Below, one piece after another: positions 1-9,260 of a stretch of DNA of 64,000 nucleotides. A program made the position numbers and the translations under genes. Origin of the DNA: JAYWIG01 sp043789035 (GTDB taxonomy: Bacteria > Pseudomonadota > Gammaproteobacteria > Burkholderiales > Burkholderiaceae_E); NCBI GenBank assembly GCA_043789035.1, contig JAYWIG010000361.1, positions 1 to 64,000 of the forward strand. The letters run 5' to 3'. Position 1 is the first letter of the stretch; each line of letters begins with the position of its first letter. A model generated the notes under the pieces. That model made no database searches and was not told the DNA's origin. It saw only the letters and a program-made list of their open reading frames with translations.

Positions 1-99
1 ATCGGTCATAGAACATCGAATGCCGTGTCGCTGATGGATTTTCTGGTAATACGCGGAGCAGTATTGGATACCCCGATCTGAGTGATGAACCAAACTTTG
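1..99 (-). mobile_element. IS3-family transposase (OrfB) relic, cut at both ends
   Basis: Read on the minus strand from about position 99 down to 1, one frame gives a peptide containing LVHHSDRGIQYCSAYY, then HGIRCSM. This is the HSDRG(x)QY block and the following segment of the DDE integrase core of IS3-family OrfB transposases. The similarity stops abruptly near position 96-99: the same frame reaches a stop at 121-123 with no transposase-like residues, and the rest of the protein would lie left of the window. So the N-terminal part of OrfB is missing here and the copy is not functional as seen. Its broken end lies directly against the truncated PAS-GGDEF-EAL gene, suggesting that an insertion or deletion removed the 5' end of that gene. 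No terminal inverted repeat is visible. The family call is confident; the subgroup is not. Confidence 0.8.
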
Positions 100-187
100 C
101 GAAAAGATAACTATTTGGGATCAAGTTTCCTATGCACTATTTGGTGAGGATGAAAACTGCCAGATTAGCCCTCGCGAAATTTGGGCG

Positions 188-2134
188 TTGCGAACACACC
201 CAGAAGATGTCGCAAGAATTAAGCAACTCATGACCAAGTTAGCTAAGGGAAAACGTGATTATGAGTTTGAGTATCGAATTATTTTGCCTAATCAGGATGT
301 ACGGTATTTGCGTTGTGTGGGAAAGGTGTCTCTTGACGAATATCAAAAGCCAATACGCATTTTAGGAATTCACTGGGACATTACAGAGCTTCGCGAACTC
401 AGCAATAAACATGCTCAGGAGCATGAGCTTTTGCGGGTTACTTTGATGTCAATTGCCGATGCCGTCATCACCACCGATGAAAATAATTGTATTGAGTGGA
501 TGAACCCAGTGGCAGAGCGGCTCACTGGTTGGCAAGTTGATGAAGCCCGTAAACGTAACTTGCTGCAAGTCTTTCATGTTATTGATGAAAAAACTCGTCT
601 CCCAGAAAAAGAGCCTTTGACAGTAAATGATGTAAAATCGAATACCTTGTCAAAGCGCTCTCAGAAGACCTTGCTTTCTCGCAATGGTGAAGAATTCGGC
701 ATCACTTATTCCGCCTCACCCATTAGAAATAATCAAGGCAGAGTCCTAGGCGCAGTAGTGGTGTTTCACGATGAAACGGAACAGCGTCGCTTAAATGGCG
801 AAATGAACTATCGTGCCTCGCATGATTCGCTCACTGGACTAGTCAATCGAAGTGAGTTTGAGAGTCGCTTCAAACGTTTGCTCAGTCAGTCTCGTCGTGA
901 TGAATCCAAGCATGTGCTTCTCTACATTGATCTAGATCAATTCAAACTCGTCAACGATGCCTGCGGCCATGCCGTGGGAGATCAATTATTGCAACGAGTA
1001 AGCCGTTTATTGAAAGACTCGATTCGAAAACGGGACACCCTTGCAAGACTAGGCGGCGATGAATTCGGGATCCTGCTAGAAAATTGCCTGCCAGAAAACG
1101 CTCAAAGAATTGCGCAGCAAATTTGCGACAAAATGGAAGAATTTCGATTCTCCCATGATGAAAGGCGTTTTCGTATCGGCGCGAGTATAGGGCTAGTGCC
1201 TATCGACAGTCGTTGGGCTTCAGATGTGGCCGCTCTACAAGCAGCAGATACCGCCTGCTACGCTGCTAAGGAAGCTGGAAGAAATCGCGTTTACGCTTGG
1301 TTTGATACCGACTCCACAATGCGTGCCAGAAAAGTGGAAATGCAGTGGGCTACGCGTATTGAAAAAGCGTTGGACGAAGATGGTTTCGTTCTGCACGGGC
1401 AACGAATCGAATCATTACAAGCCCCGCATGGCCGCTTGCACTTGGAGGTACTTTTACGCATGTTGGATAGCGATGGCAATACTATTGCGCCGTTCGCGTT
1501 TTTGCCTGCGGCTGAGCGATTTCAGCTCGCATCTAGAATTGATCGTTGGGTACTTAGAAATTCAATTGCTTGGCTGCTGTCATTACCTTATCCCTGCCTG
1601 GTTGAGAGCATGGCGATTAATGTCTCGGGGCAGTCAATGTGTGACACCACTTTTCATCAATCCGCTGTGGAAATACTGCAGGCGCTCACCCCTGATATTT
1701 GTCAGCGAATTTGTTTAGAGATAACAGAAACTTCGGTGATGACAAATCTTCGCGAGGCTGAAATATTCATTGGAAAGGTGCGCAAACTTGGCGTTAAAGT
1801 TGCCCTGGATGACTTTGGTGCTGGAGCGTCATCTTTTAGCTATTTAAAAAAGCTCAATGTTGACGTGCTAAAAATTGACGGTCATTTTATTAAACAACTC
1901 ATTGAAGACCCGTTGAGCGAAGCGGCAGTGCGCTGCTTTATTGATGTTGCCAAGTTGATGAATCTTCAAACAGTTGCAGAGTTTGTCGATAGGCCGGATG
2001 TGCTCGAAAAAATTACCGCTATGGGAGTTAACTATGCGCAAGGATTTTTGATGCATAAACCTGAACCTCTAGCCAAAATTTTTGAACAAATTACTCATTC
2101 TGAATGCGCGGAGCTTACTCACCATGTCAATTAA
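188..2134 (+). CDS. PAS-GGDEF-EAL cyclic-di-GMP signalling protein, 5'-truncated
   Basis: A bifunctional c-di-GMP enzyme with an end-of-PAS segment (about residues 1-70), a full PAS domain (75-205), GGDEF (215-365) and EAL (385-640). The GGDEF loop reads GGDEF with an RKRD inhibitory site five residues upstream. The EAL half keeps the EVLLR variant of EAL, the INVSGQ Asn, the ITETSVM Glu, the LDDFG pair and the LKIDG Lys, so both cyclase and phosphodiesterase chemistry look possible. The frame stays open upstream from 89 and there encodes more PAS-like sequence, but no ATG or GTG lies there. The only visible start is TTG at 188, in the middle of a PAS domain. With the IS3 relic immediately upstream, this is probably a gene that lost its N-terminus and natural promoter. 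It may be a pseudogene or expressed as a shortened protein. No transmembrane segment remains. Confidence 0.85.
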   Translation: MRTHPEDVARIKQLMTKLAKGKRDYEFEYRIILPNQDVRYLRCVGKVSLDEYQKPIRILGIHWDITELRELSNKHAQEHELLRVTLMSIADAVITTDENNCIEWMNPVAERLTGWQVDEARKRNLLQVFHVIDEKTRLPEKEPLTVNDVKSNTLSKRSQKTLLSRNGEEFGITYSASPIRNNQGRVLGAVVVFHDETEQRRLNGEMNYRASHDSLTGLVNRSEFESRFKRLLSQSRRDESKHVLLYIDLDQFKLVNDACGHAVGDQLLQRVSRLLKDSIRKRDTLARLGGDEFGILLENCLPENAQRIAQQICDKMEEFRFSHDERRFRIGASIGLVPIDSRWASDVAALQAADTACYAAKEAGRNRVYAWFDTDSTMRARKVEMQWATRIEKALDEDGFVLHGQRIESLQAPHGRLHLEVLLRMLDSDGNTIAPFAFLPAAERFQLASRIDRWVLRNSIAWLLSLPYPCLVESMAINVSGQSMCDTTFHQSAVEILQALTPDICQRICLEITETSVMTNLREAEIFIGKVRKLGVKVALDDFGAGASSFSYLKKLNVDVLKIDGHFIKQLIEDPLSEAAVRCFIDVAKLMNLQTVAEFVDRPDVLEKITAMGVNYAQGFLMHKPEPLAKIFEQITHSECAELTHHVN

Positions 2135-2399
2135 ATCGACGCACTTAGCAAAACGCAGTCCCTAGGTTGTGACCATGACCTTGAATAACTTCACACGCAT
2201 AGGCAACCGAACGATGAAGTTGGTCGTCAAATAACACCGATTGAACGAAAGCAACGAACAAAATGCTTGCTTTTTGCAGACCGTTGTTTCGATAAACGTC
2301 GAACTGCGCCATTACAGGCTCAAGTACTCGCTTCGACTAATATACTGCCTTTCACGCAAGTATTACTTCACCAAACTAAACCAGTAACTAGGACATCCC

Positions 2400-4028
2400 A
2401 TGAACGGTCTAATGATGCAGCAACCTTTACTGATTGCTTCGCTACTTACCCACGCCGAACGCAATCATTCGGATCAAGAGATCGTCACCCGACGCGTAGA
2501 AGGCGATATTCATCGCATGACCTATGCCGATTTAGGTGTGCGCTCTCGGCAAATGGCGAACGTGATGCAAAAGCTGGGCGTAAAGTTTGGCGATCGCGTA
2601 GGCACCATGGCTTGGAATACCCATCGACACCTTGAACTGTATTACGGTGTATCTGGAATAGGCGCAATCCTACATACGTTTAACCCGCGACTGCATCCCG
2701 ATCAAGTTGTCTACATAGCCAATCATGCGGAAGATCAAGTTTTGTTTTTTGATCTCACCTTTTTGCCATTGGTGGAAGCAGTAGCCGAGCGAACACCAAC
2801 CATCAAGCACTTTGTGTTGATGACAGCTCGTGCTCACATGCCACAGTCGAGCAAAATTCCTAACTTGCTGTGCTATGAGGAGCTATTAGACGCCGCTTCT
2901 CCAGAGTTTCAATGGCCGAGCTTTGATGAAAATACCGCATCATCTTTGTGCTATACGTCTGGCACAACCGGCAACCCCAAAGGTGTGCTCTACAGCCACC
3001 GCTCTACGGTTTTGCACAGTTTCGCAGGGGCATTACCTGATGCGCTGAGCTGCTCGTCGGCAGATTCAATTTTGCCGGTAGTCCCGATGTTTCACGTTAA
3101 TGCATGGGGCATTCCTTATATTGCCTGTATGACAGGTGCCAAACTCGTATTTCCCGGTGCCGGTTTAGATGGCAAATCGCTACATGAGTTATTTGAATCC
3201 GAGAAAGTAACTTTCGCTGCTGGCGTGCCAACAGTTTGGCAAGGGTTGCTCGCTTACACTGATGCCAATAATTTAAAGTTCTCGACGATGACACGCACGG
3301 TGATTGGTGGCTCAGCCTGCCCTCCTGCGATGATCAAGAAATTTGATCTTGAGTACGGCGTTCGCGTTATTCAAGGCTGGGGTATGACTGAGATGAGCCC
3401 GATAGGAACGACGAGTGTCTTGAAAGGTAAGCACACTAACCTTCCCTCCTCTGCCAAGCATGCGATTCAAGCCACACAGGGTAGATTGGTTTATGGCGTT
3501 GAAATGAAAATTATCGACCCTGAAGGCGTTGAGCTGCCATGGGATGGCCAAGCCTCTGGCGACGTATTGGTGCGTGGCCCTTGGATTATCTCGGAGTACT
3601 TTAAAGGCGAAGGTGGCAACCCATTAGTCGATGGTTGGTTCCCGACGGGCGACGTTGCCAAAATAAATTATGACGGCTACATGCAAATTACGGATCGCAG
3701 TAAAGATGTGATTAAGTCAGGCGGCGAATGGATCGGTTCGATTGATCTGGAAAACATCGCCATGGCGCACCCGTCAGTTGCCATGGCTGCTTGTATCGCG
3801 GTAGCTCATCCGAAGTGGGATGAACGCCCGATGTTGGTGGTCGTCAAAAAACCGAATTCTGAACTAACACGCGAAACCTTACTTGCTTTTTTCGAAGGTA
3901 AGATCGCTAAGTGGTGGACACCAGACGATGTCGCTTTTATTGAAGCGATTCCATTAGGTGCCACCGGCAAGATGCTCAAGAATCGATTGCGTGAGCAGTT
4001 TAAAGATCATCAATTACCGACGGCTTAA
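2400..4028 (+). CDS. Fatty-acid/acyl-CoA synthetase (AMP-forming, FadD/AlkK-like)
   Basis: A 542-residue ANL-superfamily ligase that should activate a medium- or long-chain carboxylate with ATP and then load it onto CoA in the cytoplasm. The P-loop reads [12 protein letters not shown] (about residue 185). The adenylate-binding [10 protein letters not shown] block is near 325, the hinge motif [17 protein letters not shown] near 420, and the C-terminal catalytic Lys in GATGKMLKN near 525. The length is typical of medium-chain enzymes of the AlkK type. ATG at 2400 follows an AGGA at about 2390. A second ATG pair four and five codons in is also possible. The gene stands alone, convergent with the PEP-CTERM gene, and its context does not reveal the substrate. 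Intergenic DNA on its 5' side (2135-2399) shows nothing else I can support. Confidence 0.9.
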   Translation: MNGLMMQQPLLIASLLTHAERNHSDQEIVTRRVEGDIHRMTYADLGVRSRQMANVMQKLGVKFGDRVGTMAWNTHRHLELYYGVSGIGAILHTFNPRLHPDQVVYIANHAEDQVLFFDLTFLPLVEAVAERTPTIKHFVLMTARAHMPQSSKIPNLLCYEELLDAASPEFQWPSFDENTASSLCYTSGTTGNPKGVLYSHRSTVLHSFAGALPDALSCSSADSILPVVPMFHVNAWGIPYIACMTGAKLVFPGAGLDGKSLHELFESEKVTFAAGVPTVWQGLLAYTDANNLKFSTMTRTVIGGSACPPAMIKKFDLEYGVRVIQGWGMTEMSPIGTTSVLKGKHTNLPSSAKHAIQATQGRLVYGVEMKIIDPEGVELPWDGQASGDVLVRGPWIISEYFKGEGGNPLVDGWFPTGDVAKINYDGYMQITDRSKDVIKSGGEWIGSIDLENIAMAHPSVAMAACIAVAHPKWDERPMLVVVKKPNSELTRETLLAFFEGKIAKWWTPDDVAFIEAIPLGATGKMLKNRLREQFKDHQLPTA

Positions 4029-4048
4029 TTTCGTTGGTCGTTGTAACT

Positions 4049-4936
4049 TTACTTTTTTCTCTTTAAACCAATACCTACGATGCCAGCGAGCAAAAGCGCA
4101 ATGGAGCCGGGAAGTGGTACGGAACCGCCTGGGGTCGTAATGACTACACCCACACCACCGGTGGTACTTCCAGTGGAGCCCGAGCCAAACTGAGAAATAA
4201 ACACAGCACTGTCGAAAATACGGTCGTTCGTATCAGCAATTCCAAACTCAAAGGTATGCACGGCTTTTGTCGAATCAAGTAGGCCCACCGCGCTTAACAC
4301 GTTAGTAACGCCGTTGAACTCTAAATTCCAACCTTGTGTGAAGTTGGTGGAACCCGACTGATTTTGAATCAAATCACCGTTAGGGAATTTCGCGTAATTT
4401 ACGCCGTCAATAAAATAGCCGAAGATATCCGTAACGCTTTGAGTCGGAAACTCATCAGTCGCAAAGACGAACGAGATAGACACCGCATTTAAACCGGTCG
4501 GCGCAGTGAATGAGAATCTCAAAGAGCTGGCATCGTTGGTTGTGCTGCCACCTGCAAGGGTCGAAAGAATTGGGCTTGAATTGTTAGAGATTACATTGCT
4601 AGCCCACGAGTTGGTTGTATTGGTTGTGGTGCTGAAATTTAAACCGCCAGACGCTAAAACAACGCCATTACCTAAAGTACGCGTTGCACCGTTGGTGTTC
4701 GTCAGATTAAATCCGGTATAGGTGCCAGCTTGCGTGTTAGCCAAATTAGCGCTCGTACTGCCTGTGTAGGAAATAGACCCTGGCACGATAGTGACACCGC
4801 TAACACCGATAGCACTGACAAGGCTGTTTAGATCGCTTCCGTCAAAGGCGTTGATAGTCAGCGCGTGGGTGAGTGACGACGCTGCAAAAATGCTGATTGC
4901 TGCAGCTAGTTTTAATTTAGAAAAAGAGGTAGACAT
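4049..4936 (-). CDS. PEP-CTERM-sorted exported protein, choice-of-anchor-L type
   Basis: A 295-residue secreted protein. It has an N-terminal signal peptide (basic MSTSFSKLK, hydrophobic core, cleavage after THA). The body is rich in Ser, Thr, Asn and Gly, with the pattern of the choice-of-anchor-L domain: GVSGVTIVPGSISYTG near 45, GNGVVLASGG near 93, and FVFATDEFP followed by GYFIDGVNYA. The C-terminal tail is VPLPGSIALLLAGIVGIGL plus KRKK: a PEP-CTERM-like motif, a hydrophobic helix and a basic end. Such proteins are processed by exosortase (EpsH/XrtA-type) and linked to exopolysaccharide and floc formation. No exosortase or EPS gene lies in this window, so the sorting machinery must be elsewhere. 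The ATG is preceded by AAGGAG at about 8 nt. A sigma-54 promoter candidate lies about 50 nt upstream. Confidence 0.85.
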   Translation of the reverse strand: MSTSFSKLKLAAAISIFAASSLTHALTINAFDGSDLNSLVSAIGVSGVTIVPGSISYTGSTSANLANTQAGTYTGFNLTNTNGATRTLGNGVVLASGGLNFSTTTNTTNSWASNVISNNSSPILSTLAGGSTTNDASSLRFSFTAPTGLNAVSISFVFATDEFPTQSVTDIFGYFIDGVNYAKFPNGDLIQNQSGSTNFTQGWNLEFNGVTNVLSAVGLLDSTKAVHTFEFGIADTNDRIFDSAVFISQFGSGSTGSTTGGVGVVITTPGGSVPLPGSIALLLAGIVGIGLKRKK

Positions 4937-4984
4937 GTAAAGCTCCTTATAGACAAAGTTGTCAAAATAGACGATTCGGATGAT

Positions 4985-4999
4985 GCAAATATCATTCCA
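4985..4999 (-). promoter_or_regulatory. Sigma-54 (-24/-12) promoter of the PEP-CTERM gene
   Basis: On the minus strand the sequence is TGGAATGATATTTGC. It has TGG and TTGC with exactly ten bases between the invariant GG and GC, which is the RpoN spacing. The -12 GC is about 49 nt upstream of the ATG at 4936, so a transcript would start near 4973 and carry a leader of about 37 nt with a good Shine-Dalgarno. PEP-CTERM genes in floc-forming betaproteobacteria are known to need RpoN and the PrsK/PrsR pair, which fits. An enhancer-binding site was not identified. Confidence 0.65.
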
Positions 5000-5191
5000 T
5001 ATCTAGTAAGTTATTGAAATCATTCAAATTTCTCGAATTTTTTAGACTTTAAAGGAATAATTTCACAAAAATTGTAAAAATATTCGACTCACCCATTAAC
5101 AGTAGGTTAGGGGACATATCGATTCGCGGTCTCCTAGAAGTTACATTGCGTCTGCTGTACGATCTCATTCCAACACCTATAAAGAGACAAC

Positions 5192-6169
5192 ATGAAATTC
5201 GCAAAAACTTCTTTCGCTTTATCGCTAGGCACCTTACTTGCCGCGACAAGTTTGACAGTTCAAGCTATTGAGTTTCGCTCAGCCGATACTCACAATGCAG
5301 ACGATTACCCGACCGTGGCAGCCGTTCGATATATGAGTACCTTGCTAGAGAAGAGCAGCGGCGGCAAACACAAGATTAAGGTATTCAACAAGCAGGCGCT
5401 TGGCACTGAAAAAGAAACCATTGATCAGGTAAAAATCGGTGCCCTGGATTTCACCCGCGTCAACGTTGGCCCCATGAATGGCGTTTGCCCATTGACCCAA
5501 GTGCCAACGATGCCATTCTTGTTTAGCTCCATTGCCCATATGCGTAAATCGCTAGATGGGCCGATAGGCGATGAAATTCTAAAAAGTTGCGAAGCCGTAG
5601 GTTTCGTTGGCCTGGCGTTTTACGACAGCGGTGCCCGTTCAATCTACGCTAAAAAGGCTATCAAAACAGTGGCAGATGCCAAGGGTTTGAAAATTCGCGT
5701 ACAGCAATCCGATCTCTGGGTCGCTCTGATCAGTGCGATGGGCGCTAACGCAACGCCGATGCCTTATGGGGAGGTGTACACCGGCTTGAAAACAGGCCTC
5801 ATCGATGCGGCTGAAAACAACATACCGTCGTTTGACACCGCCAAGCACGTTGAAGCGGTAAAAGTCTATTCCAAAACCGAGCATTCGATGGCGCCAGAAA
5901 TCTTGGTGATGTCTAAGGTGGTATACGACAAACTACCGAAAGCCGAACAAGATATGATTCGCGCGGCTGCTAAAGAATCGGTCGCATTCGAGCGCCAAAA
6001 ATGGGATGAGCAAGAAGCCAAATCACTCGCCAACGTTAAAGCAGCTGGCGCCGAGATTGTTGAAGTCGACAAAAAATCTTTTCAAGCTGTGATGGGGCCG
6101 GTATACGAAAAATTTATGGTCACACCTGACATGAAGCGTTTGGTCAAGGCGATACAAGACACCAAGTAA
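5192..6169 (+). CDS. dctP: TRAP transporter substrate-binding protein, DctP family
   Basis: A 325-residue periplasmic solute-binding protein. The signal peptide covers about residues 1-25 (MKFAK, hydrophobic core, VQA cleavage). The mature part has the DctP architecture: a [21 protein letters not shown] opening helix region, then the [17 protein letters not shown] block. Around residue 170 comes [20 protein letters not shown], which carries the Arg that in DctP proteins salt-bridges the ligand carboxylate, followed by [25 protein letters not shown]. It should bind a carboxylate, probably a dicarboxylate or sugar acid; the ligand cannot be read from sequence. It is the first gene of a dctPQM operon: dctQ begins 5 nt after its stop. 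RBS AAGAGA sits just upstream of the ATG. No dctBD-type sensor is nearby. Confidence 0.92.
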   Translation: MKFAKTSFALSLGTLLAATSLTVQAIEFRSADTHNADDYPTVAAVRYMSTLLEKSSGGKHKIKVFNKQALGTEKETIDQVKIGALDFTRVNVGPMNGVCPLTQVPTMPFLFSSIAHMRKSLDGPIGDEILKSCEAVGFVGLAFYDSGARSIYAKKAIKTVADAKGLKIRVQQSDLWVALISAMGANATPMPYGEVYTGLKTGLIDAAENNIPSFDTAKHVEAVKVYSKTEHSMAPEILVMSKVVYDKLPKAEQDMIRAAAKESVAFERQKWDEQEAKSLANVKAAGAEIVEVDKKSFQAVMGPVYEKFMVTPDMKRLVKAIQDTK

Positions 6170-6174
6170 AGTCA

Positions 6175-6666
6175 TTGCTTTACACTAAATTTTGTGCCGC
6201 CTTATCCAAGCTTTGCTTGGCGCTGGCGGTCGTCGGCTTAATCGGTGTGATCTTATGCGTGCAGTGGCAAGTGATTGGTCGCTATGTTTTCAACGACACA
6301 CCGACATGGGCCGAAGCGTTAGCCATGCTTTTGGTTTTATTCGTAACCGCCTTTGGCCTTGCAGTCGGCGTGCGTGATGCGGGCCATATTGGTTTGGAGT
6401 CTTTGGTGGTCTTATTGCCTAACAAATGGCGGCACCGCATTGAAATCTTGATTCACCTGCTCGTCGGCCTCTTTGGAGGCCTGATGGCCCAAGGTGGTTG
6501 GTTGTGGGCATCGGTGAAGTGGAATGAGAAAAAGCCGATGCTGCCCGTACCCGATGGCATTGACTACGTCCCCATCATCATTGCAGGCGTATTGATCGTA
6601 CTGTTCTCTATCGAACACATCGCTGCGCTAATGCGTGGTCAAGTGGTGAAACCCGCATGGAACTAG
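6175..6666 (+). CDS. dctQ: TRAP transporter small permease, DctQ family
   Basis: A 163-residue inner-membrane protein with four predicted transmembrane segments (about residues 12-34, 45-65, 87-108 and 130-150). It contains the family's WQVIGRYVFNDTPTWAEALAMLLVLF block near 28-55, in which R-Y-V-F and T-W-AEE/EA are the conserved elements. It forms the membrane complex with the large DctM subunit downstream. The start is probably TTG at 6175, five nt after dctP; no in-frame ATG precedes the conserved region and the RBS is weak, so translational coupling to dctP is likely. Length is normal for the family. Confidence 0.9.
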   Translation: MLYTKFCAALSKLCLALAVVGLIGVILCVQWQVIGRYVFNDTPTWAEALAMLLVLFVTAFGLAVGVRDAGHIGLESLVVLLPNKWRHRIEILIHLLVGLFGGLMAQGGWLWASVKWNEKKPMLPVPDGIDYVPIIIAGVLIVLFSIEHIAALMRGQVVKPAWN

Positions 6667-6670
6667 CTGC

Positions 6671-7960
6671 ATGGAATTAGCCGTATTGGGTATTAGCTTT
6701 ACCGTGTTGCTTTTGCTCGGCGTACCGGTCGCATTTGCAATTGGCTTATCGTCAGTTGCAACGATATTGGCAGCAGGTTTGCCTGTTGCTATGGTGTTCC
6801 AAAAAATGGTCGGAGGCATGCAGGTATTTTCGTTTCTTGCGATTCCATTTTTTGTGTTTGCAGGCGAACTGATGCTTTATGGGGGCATCGCAGAACGGAT
6901 AGTTCGTTTCGCCAATAGTTTAGTCGGCCATGTTCGCGGTGGGCTAGGTATGAGCAATGTGATCGGATGCACGCTATTTGGTGGCGTTGCAGGTTCGCCT
7001 CTTGCTGATGTATCAGCGATGGGTTCAGTCATGATCCCACTCATGAAAAAAGAAGGCTATGACGCCGATTACGCTGTAAACGTCACGACGCATGCAGCGC
7101 TAGTCGGTGCGATTATGCCAACGTCACACAATATGATTATCTTCACTTTGGCCACATCGGGTATCGCCTCAGTCAGTGTGCTCAGTTTGATTCTGGCAGG
7201 ATTAGTGCCAGCGATTATTCTCACACTTTGCAATCTGGGAGCGGCCTACTATGTCGCGGTAAAGCGCGGCTACCCTACCCGAGGTAGGTTCCAAGGCTGG
7301 GGTGAAGTCTTACGTGCTTTTGCTGCGTCCCTGCCCGGCCTCTTGGTTGTTGTGATTATCTTGGCTGGTATCTTATCGGGGGCATTTACCGCCACAGAAT
7401 CAGCATCGATTGCAGTCGCATGGGCCTTATTGATCACGGTGTTCGTTTACAAAACCATGTCTTGGCAAAACTTTCTGAAGGCGTGTGCCAAGGCTTGCAA
7501 AACAACCGGTGTGGTGCTGCTGTTGATTGGTATTTCGAACGCGTTTGGCTACTTCATGGCACTTTACGAAGTGCCACAGCTCACTGGAGAATTGATGAAG
7601 TCGGTAAGTAGCAAGCCATGGGTGATTTTTTTAATGATCAACGTATTGCTCTTCATTCTGGGTACATTCCTCGATATGGCGGCCACAATTTTGATCTGCA
7701 CACCTATCTTTTTGCCTATTGCTATGCAGTTTGGGATGGACCCAACGCAATTCGGAATAGTTATGTTGATTAACTGCGCCTTAGGTTTAAACACTCCCCC
7801 TGTAGGCACGGTGCAATTTGTCGGCTGCGCCATCGGCGAAATATCGGTCGGACAAGTTATGCGTTCGATTGCGCCTTTCTATGGAGCACTCGGCCTTTGT
7901 TTGTTGCTGGTCACTTATGTGCCTGCATTCTCGCTATGGTTGCCATCGCTGGCAAAGTAG
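6671..7960 (+). CDS. dctM: TRAP transporter large permease, DctM family
   Basis: A 429-residue inner-membrane protein of about twelve hydrophobic segments, the ion-coupled transport subunit of a TRAP system. Family landmarks are FLAIPFFVFAGELMLYGGIAERIV near 55-75, GCTLFGGVAGSPLADVSAMGSVMIPLMKKEGY near 97-128, and PTSHNMIIF near 150. The C-terminal half has the GTFLDMAATILICTPIFLP and LNTPPVGT signatures. It starts with ATG 4 nt after dctQ. It is the last gene of the operon; about 520 nt of non-functional sequence follow before the next gene on the other strand. Confidence 0.93.
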   Translation: MELAVLGISFTVLLLLGVPVAFAIGLSSVATILAAGLPVAMVFQKMVGGMQVFSFLAIPFFVFAGELMLYGGIAERIVRFANSLVGHVRGGLGMSNVIGCTLFGGVAGSPLADVSAMGSVMIPLMKKEGYDADYAVNVTTHAALVGAIMPTSHNMIIFTLATSGIASVSVLSLILAGLVPAIILTLCNLGAAYYVAVKRGYPTRGRFQGWGEVLRAFAASLPGLLVVVIILAGILSGAFTATESASIAVAWALLITVFVYKTMSWQNFLKACAKACKTTGVVLLLIGISNAFGYFMALYEVPQLTGELMKSVSSKPWVIFLMINVLLFILGTFLDMAATILICTPIFLPIAMQFGMDPTQFGIVMLINCALGLNTPPVGTVQFVGCAIGEISVGQVMRSIAPFYGALGLCLLLVTYVPAFSLWLPSLAK

Positions 7961-8004
7961 CGGATTACCTTCTGGTCCCATCTCCGCTGCATGGAGGCGG
8001 CCCG

Positions 8005-8451
8005 TCAGTTGGTTCGTTTTGTAACTTTTAATTTAGCTTGCTTTGTTTTCGTTTGCATTGCTATTTCGCGATCTAATTCAGCGAACAAAGCTCGCGCTTC
8101 ATCTCCCTGTGGAATCGCTTCACCTGAATCGCGCCATTGCACCGCAGCCTTAAATCCATGCACCTGAGCATATCGTCGAAACCAAAAGCAAGCGCATTCA
8201 CTGCTGCATCCAACTGATCGCTAGGTAGGGCATGGATCACCAAGCCTCAGTGGTCAAACGCTTCGCCCGTTCGGGTCCAAGTCGATACACCCAGTGGGCG
8301 GTCGTAGGGCAGCCCCATACACGTACCGGCATGTAGCCAATTCGGCAATGTCTTCCCTTGGATTACTTTTGTCCTTTGTCACCCTCAAGGTTTTGAATCA
8401 TTTGAGCAAAATTCCACGATCATGCTTAATCGCATTAATGGCCTTTGCCAT
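8005..8451 (-). pseudogene. Decayed coding sequence of unknown family
   Basis: On the minus strand, 33 nt downstream of the ZIP gene, a good ribosome-binding site (GAAGGAG) precedes an ATG at 8451, but the frame stops after 17 codons. Coding-like peptide continues in shifted frames. One reads LPNWLHAGTCMGLPYDRPLG (about 8340-8280), then a TGA, then LPSDQLDAAVNALAFGFDD. Another near the end reads KAAVQWRDSGEAIPQGDEAR followed by ALFAELDREIA and stops at 8005. The pattern, several open pieces in different frames with sensible composition, is that of a gene broken by frameshifts and a stop. I do not recognise the family. The position after the ZIP gene suggests it was once in the same operon. 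Confidence 0.4.
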
Positions 8452-8483
8452 ATTCAGTCTCCTTCGTCGTTACTGTTTTGCGC

Positions 8484-9260
8484 TCAATGCCTATGCAACT
8501 GCGAAGCCAATATCGCAATCAATACAATCCCCGTCATCATCAACCCAAGCTGTTCCCAATTACTGCCTGCACTGCGAGTACGCTGCATGTCGGGAACCAA
8601 ATCTGCAAGCGCGATATAGATGAAACTGCTACTCGCCACCATCAGCACGTATGGCAAATAGTGCTGGCTCGAAGCCAAAGCGAAGTAACCGACTACGCCA
8701 CCAACAACGGCAGCTAAGCTGACTAATGCATTAAAGAAGAATGCGCGCTTGCGGGTATAGCCAGCATTTAATAGCACGATGAAATCACCAATCTCTTGCG
8801 GTATTTCATGCGCGGCAATCGCGGCAGTGGCAAGCCAACCTAAACGCTCATCGGCAAGAAAAGCGGCCGCAATCAGTATCCCATCGGCAAAGTTGTGAAC
8901 CGCATCACCTACCAATATCAACATGCCACCTGAACGAGCCTCGTGATGATCATGACCATGATCATGATGATGGCCATCGCCTTCATGGTGATGGTTATGC
9001 CTAAGTATCGACACTTTTTCTAGCAAGAAAAAACCGATCAACCCGGCGAGTAATGTCCAGCACAAGTAATGCACGTTTGTGCCCGACTCAAACGCCTCTG
9101 GCATCAAATCTAAAATCGCAGCGCCTAACAACAGGCCAGCCGAAAGACTCACAAGCTTCGGTGTTAACTTAGAAATCGACGACATTGAAAGCCAGGCCGC
9201 CGCTGCCATACTCAAAAAGCCACCTACAAAAGTGGCTAAAACAATCTGAGAAAGAATCAA
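8484..9260 (-). CDS. ZIP-family divalent metal transporter
   Basis: A 258-residue integral membrane protein with about eight helices. TM4 carries [13 protein letters not shown] and TM5 [17 protein letters not shown], the paired metal-site motifs of ZIP (zinc/iron permease) proteins. The cytoplasmic loop between TM3 and TM4 (about residues 88-112) is extremely rich in His and Asp ([19 protein letters not shown]), a metal-sensing or buffering loop typical of the family. Zn(II) uptake is the likely role, although Fe, Mn or Cd cannot be excluded. The ATG overlaps the stop of the upstream dienelactone hydrolase gene by 4 nt (ATGA), so the two are translationally coupled. Confidence 0.92.
   Translation of the reverse strand: MILSQIVLATFVGGFLSMAAAAWLSMSSISKLTPKLVSLSAGLLLGAAILDLMPEAFESGTNVHYLCWTLLAGLIGFFLLEKVSILRHNHHHEGDGHHHDHGHDHHEARSGGMLILVGDAVHNFADGILIAAAFLADERLGWLATAAIAAHEIPQEIGDFIVLLNAGYTRKRAFFFNALVSLAAVVGGVVGYFALASSQHYLPYVLMVASSSFIYIALADLVPDMQRTRSAGSNWEQLGLMMTGIVLIAILASQLHRH

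Noticed and set aside
1224..1718. 164-codon plus-strand frame inside the GGDEF-EAL gene
   Set aside because: It overlaps highly conserved GGDEF/EAL coding sequence and is Trp/Cys-rich, as expected for a shadow frame.
2267..2635. Open frame of 122 codons overlapping the start of the acyl-CoA synthetase
   Set aside because: It is a shifted frame of the ligase gene with an Arg/His/Ser-rich composition and no RBS; the ligase frame is strongly supported by motifs.
8937..9000. Dense ATGATCATG repeats that look like a microsatellite or protein-binding palindrome
   Set aside because: They encode the His/Asp-rich metal loop of the ZIP transporter; codon repetition explains the pattern.
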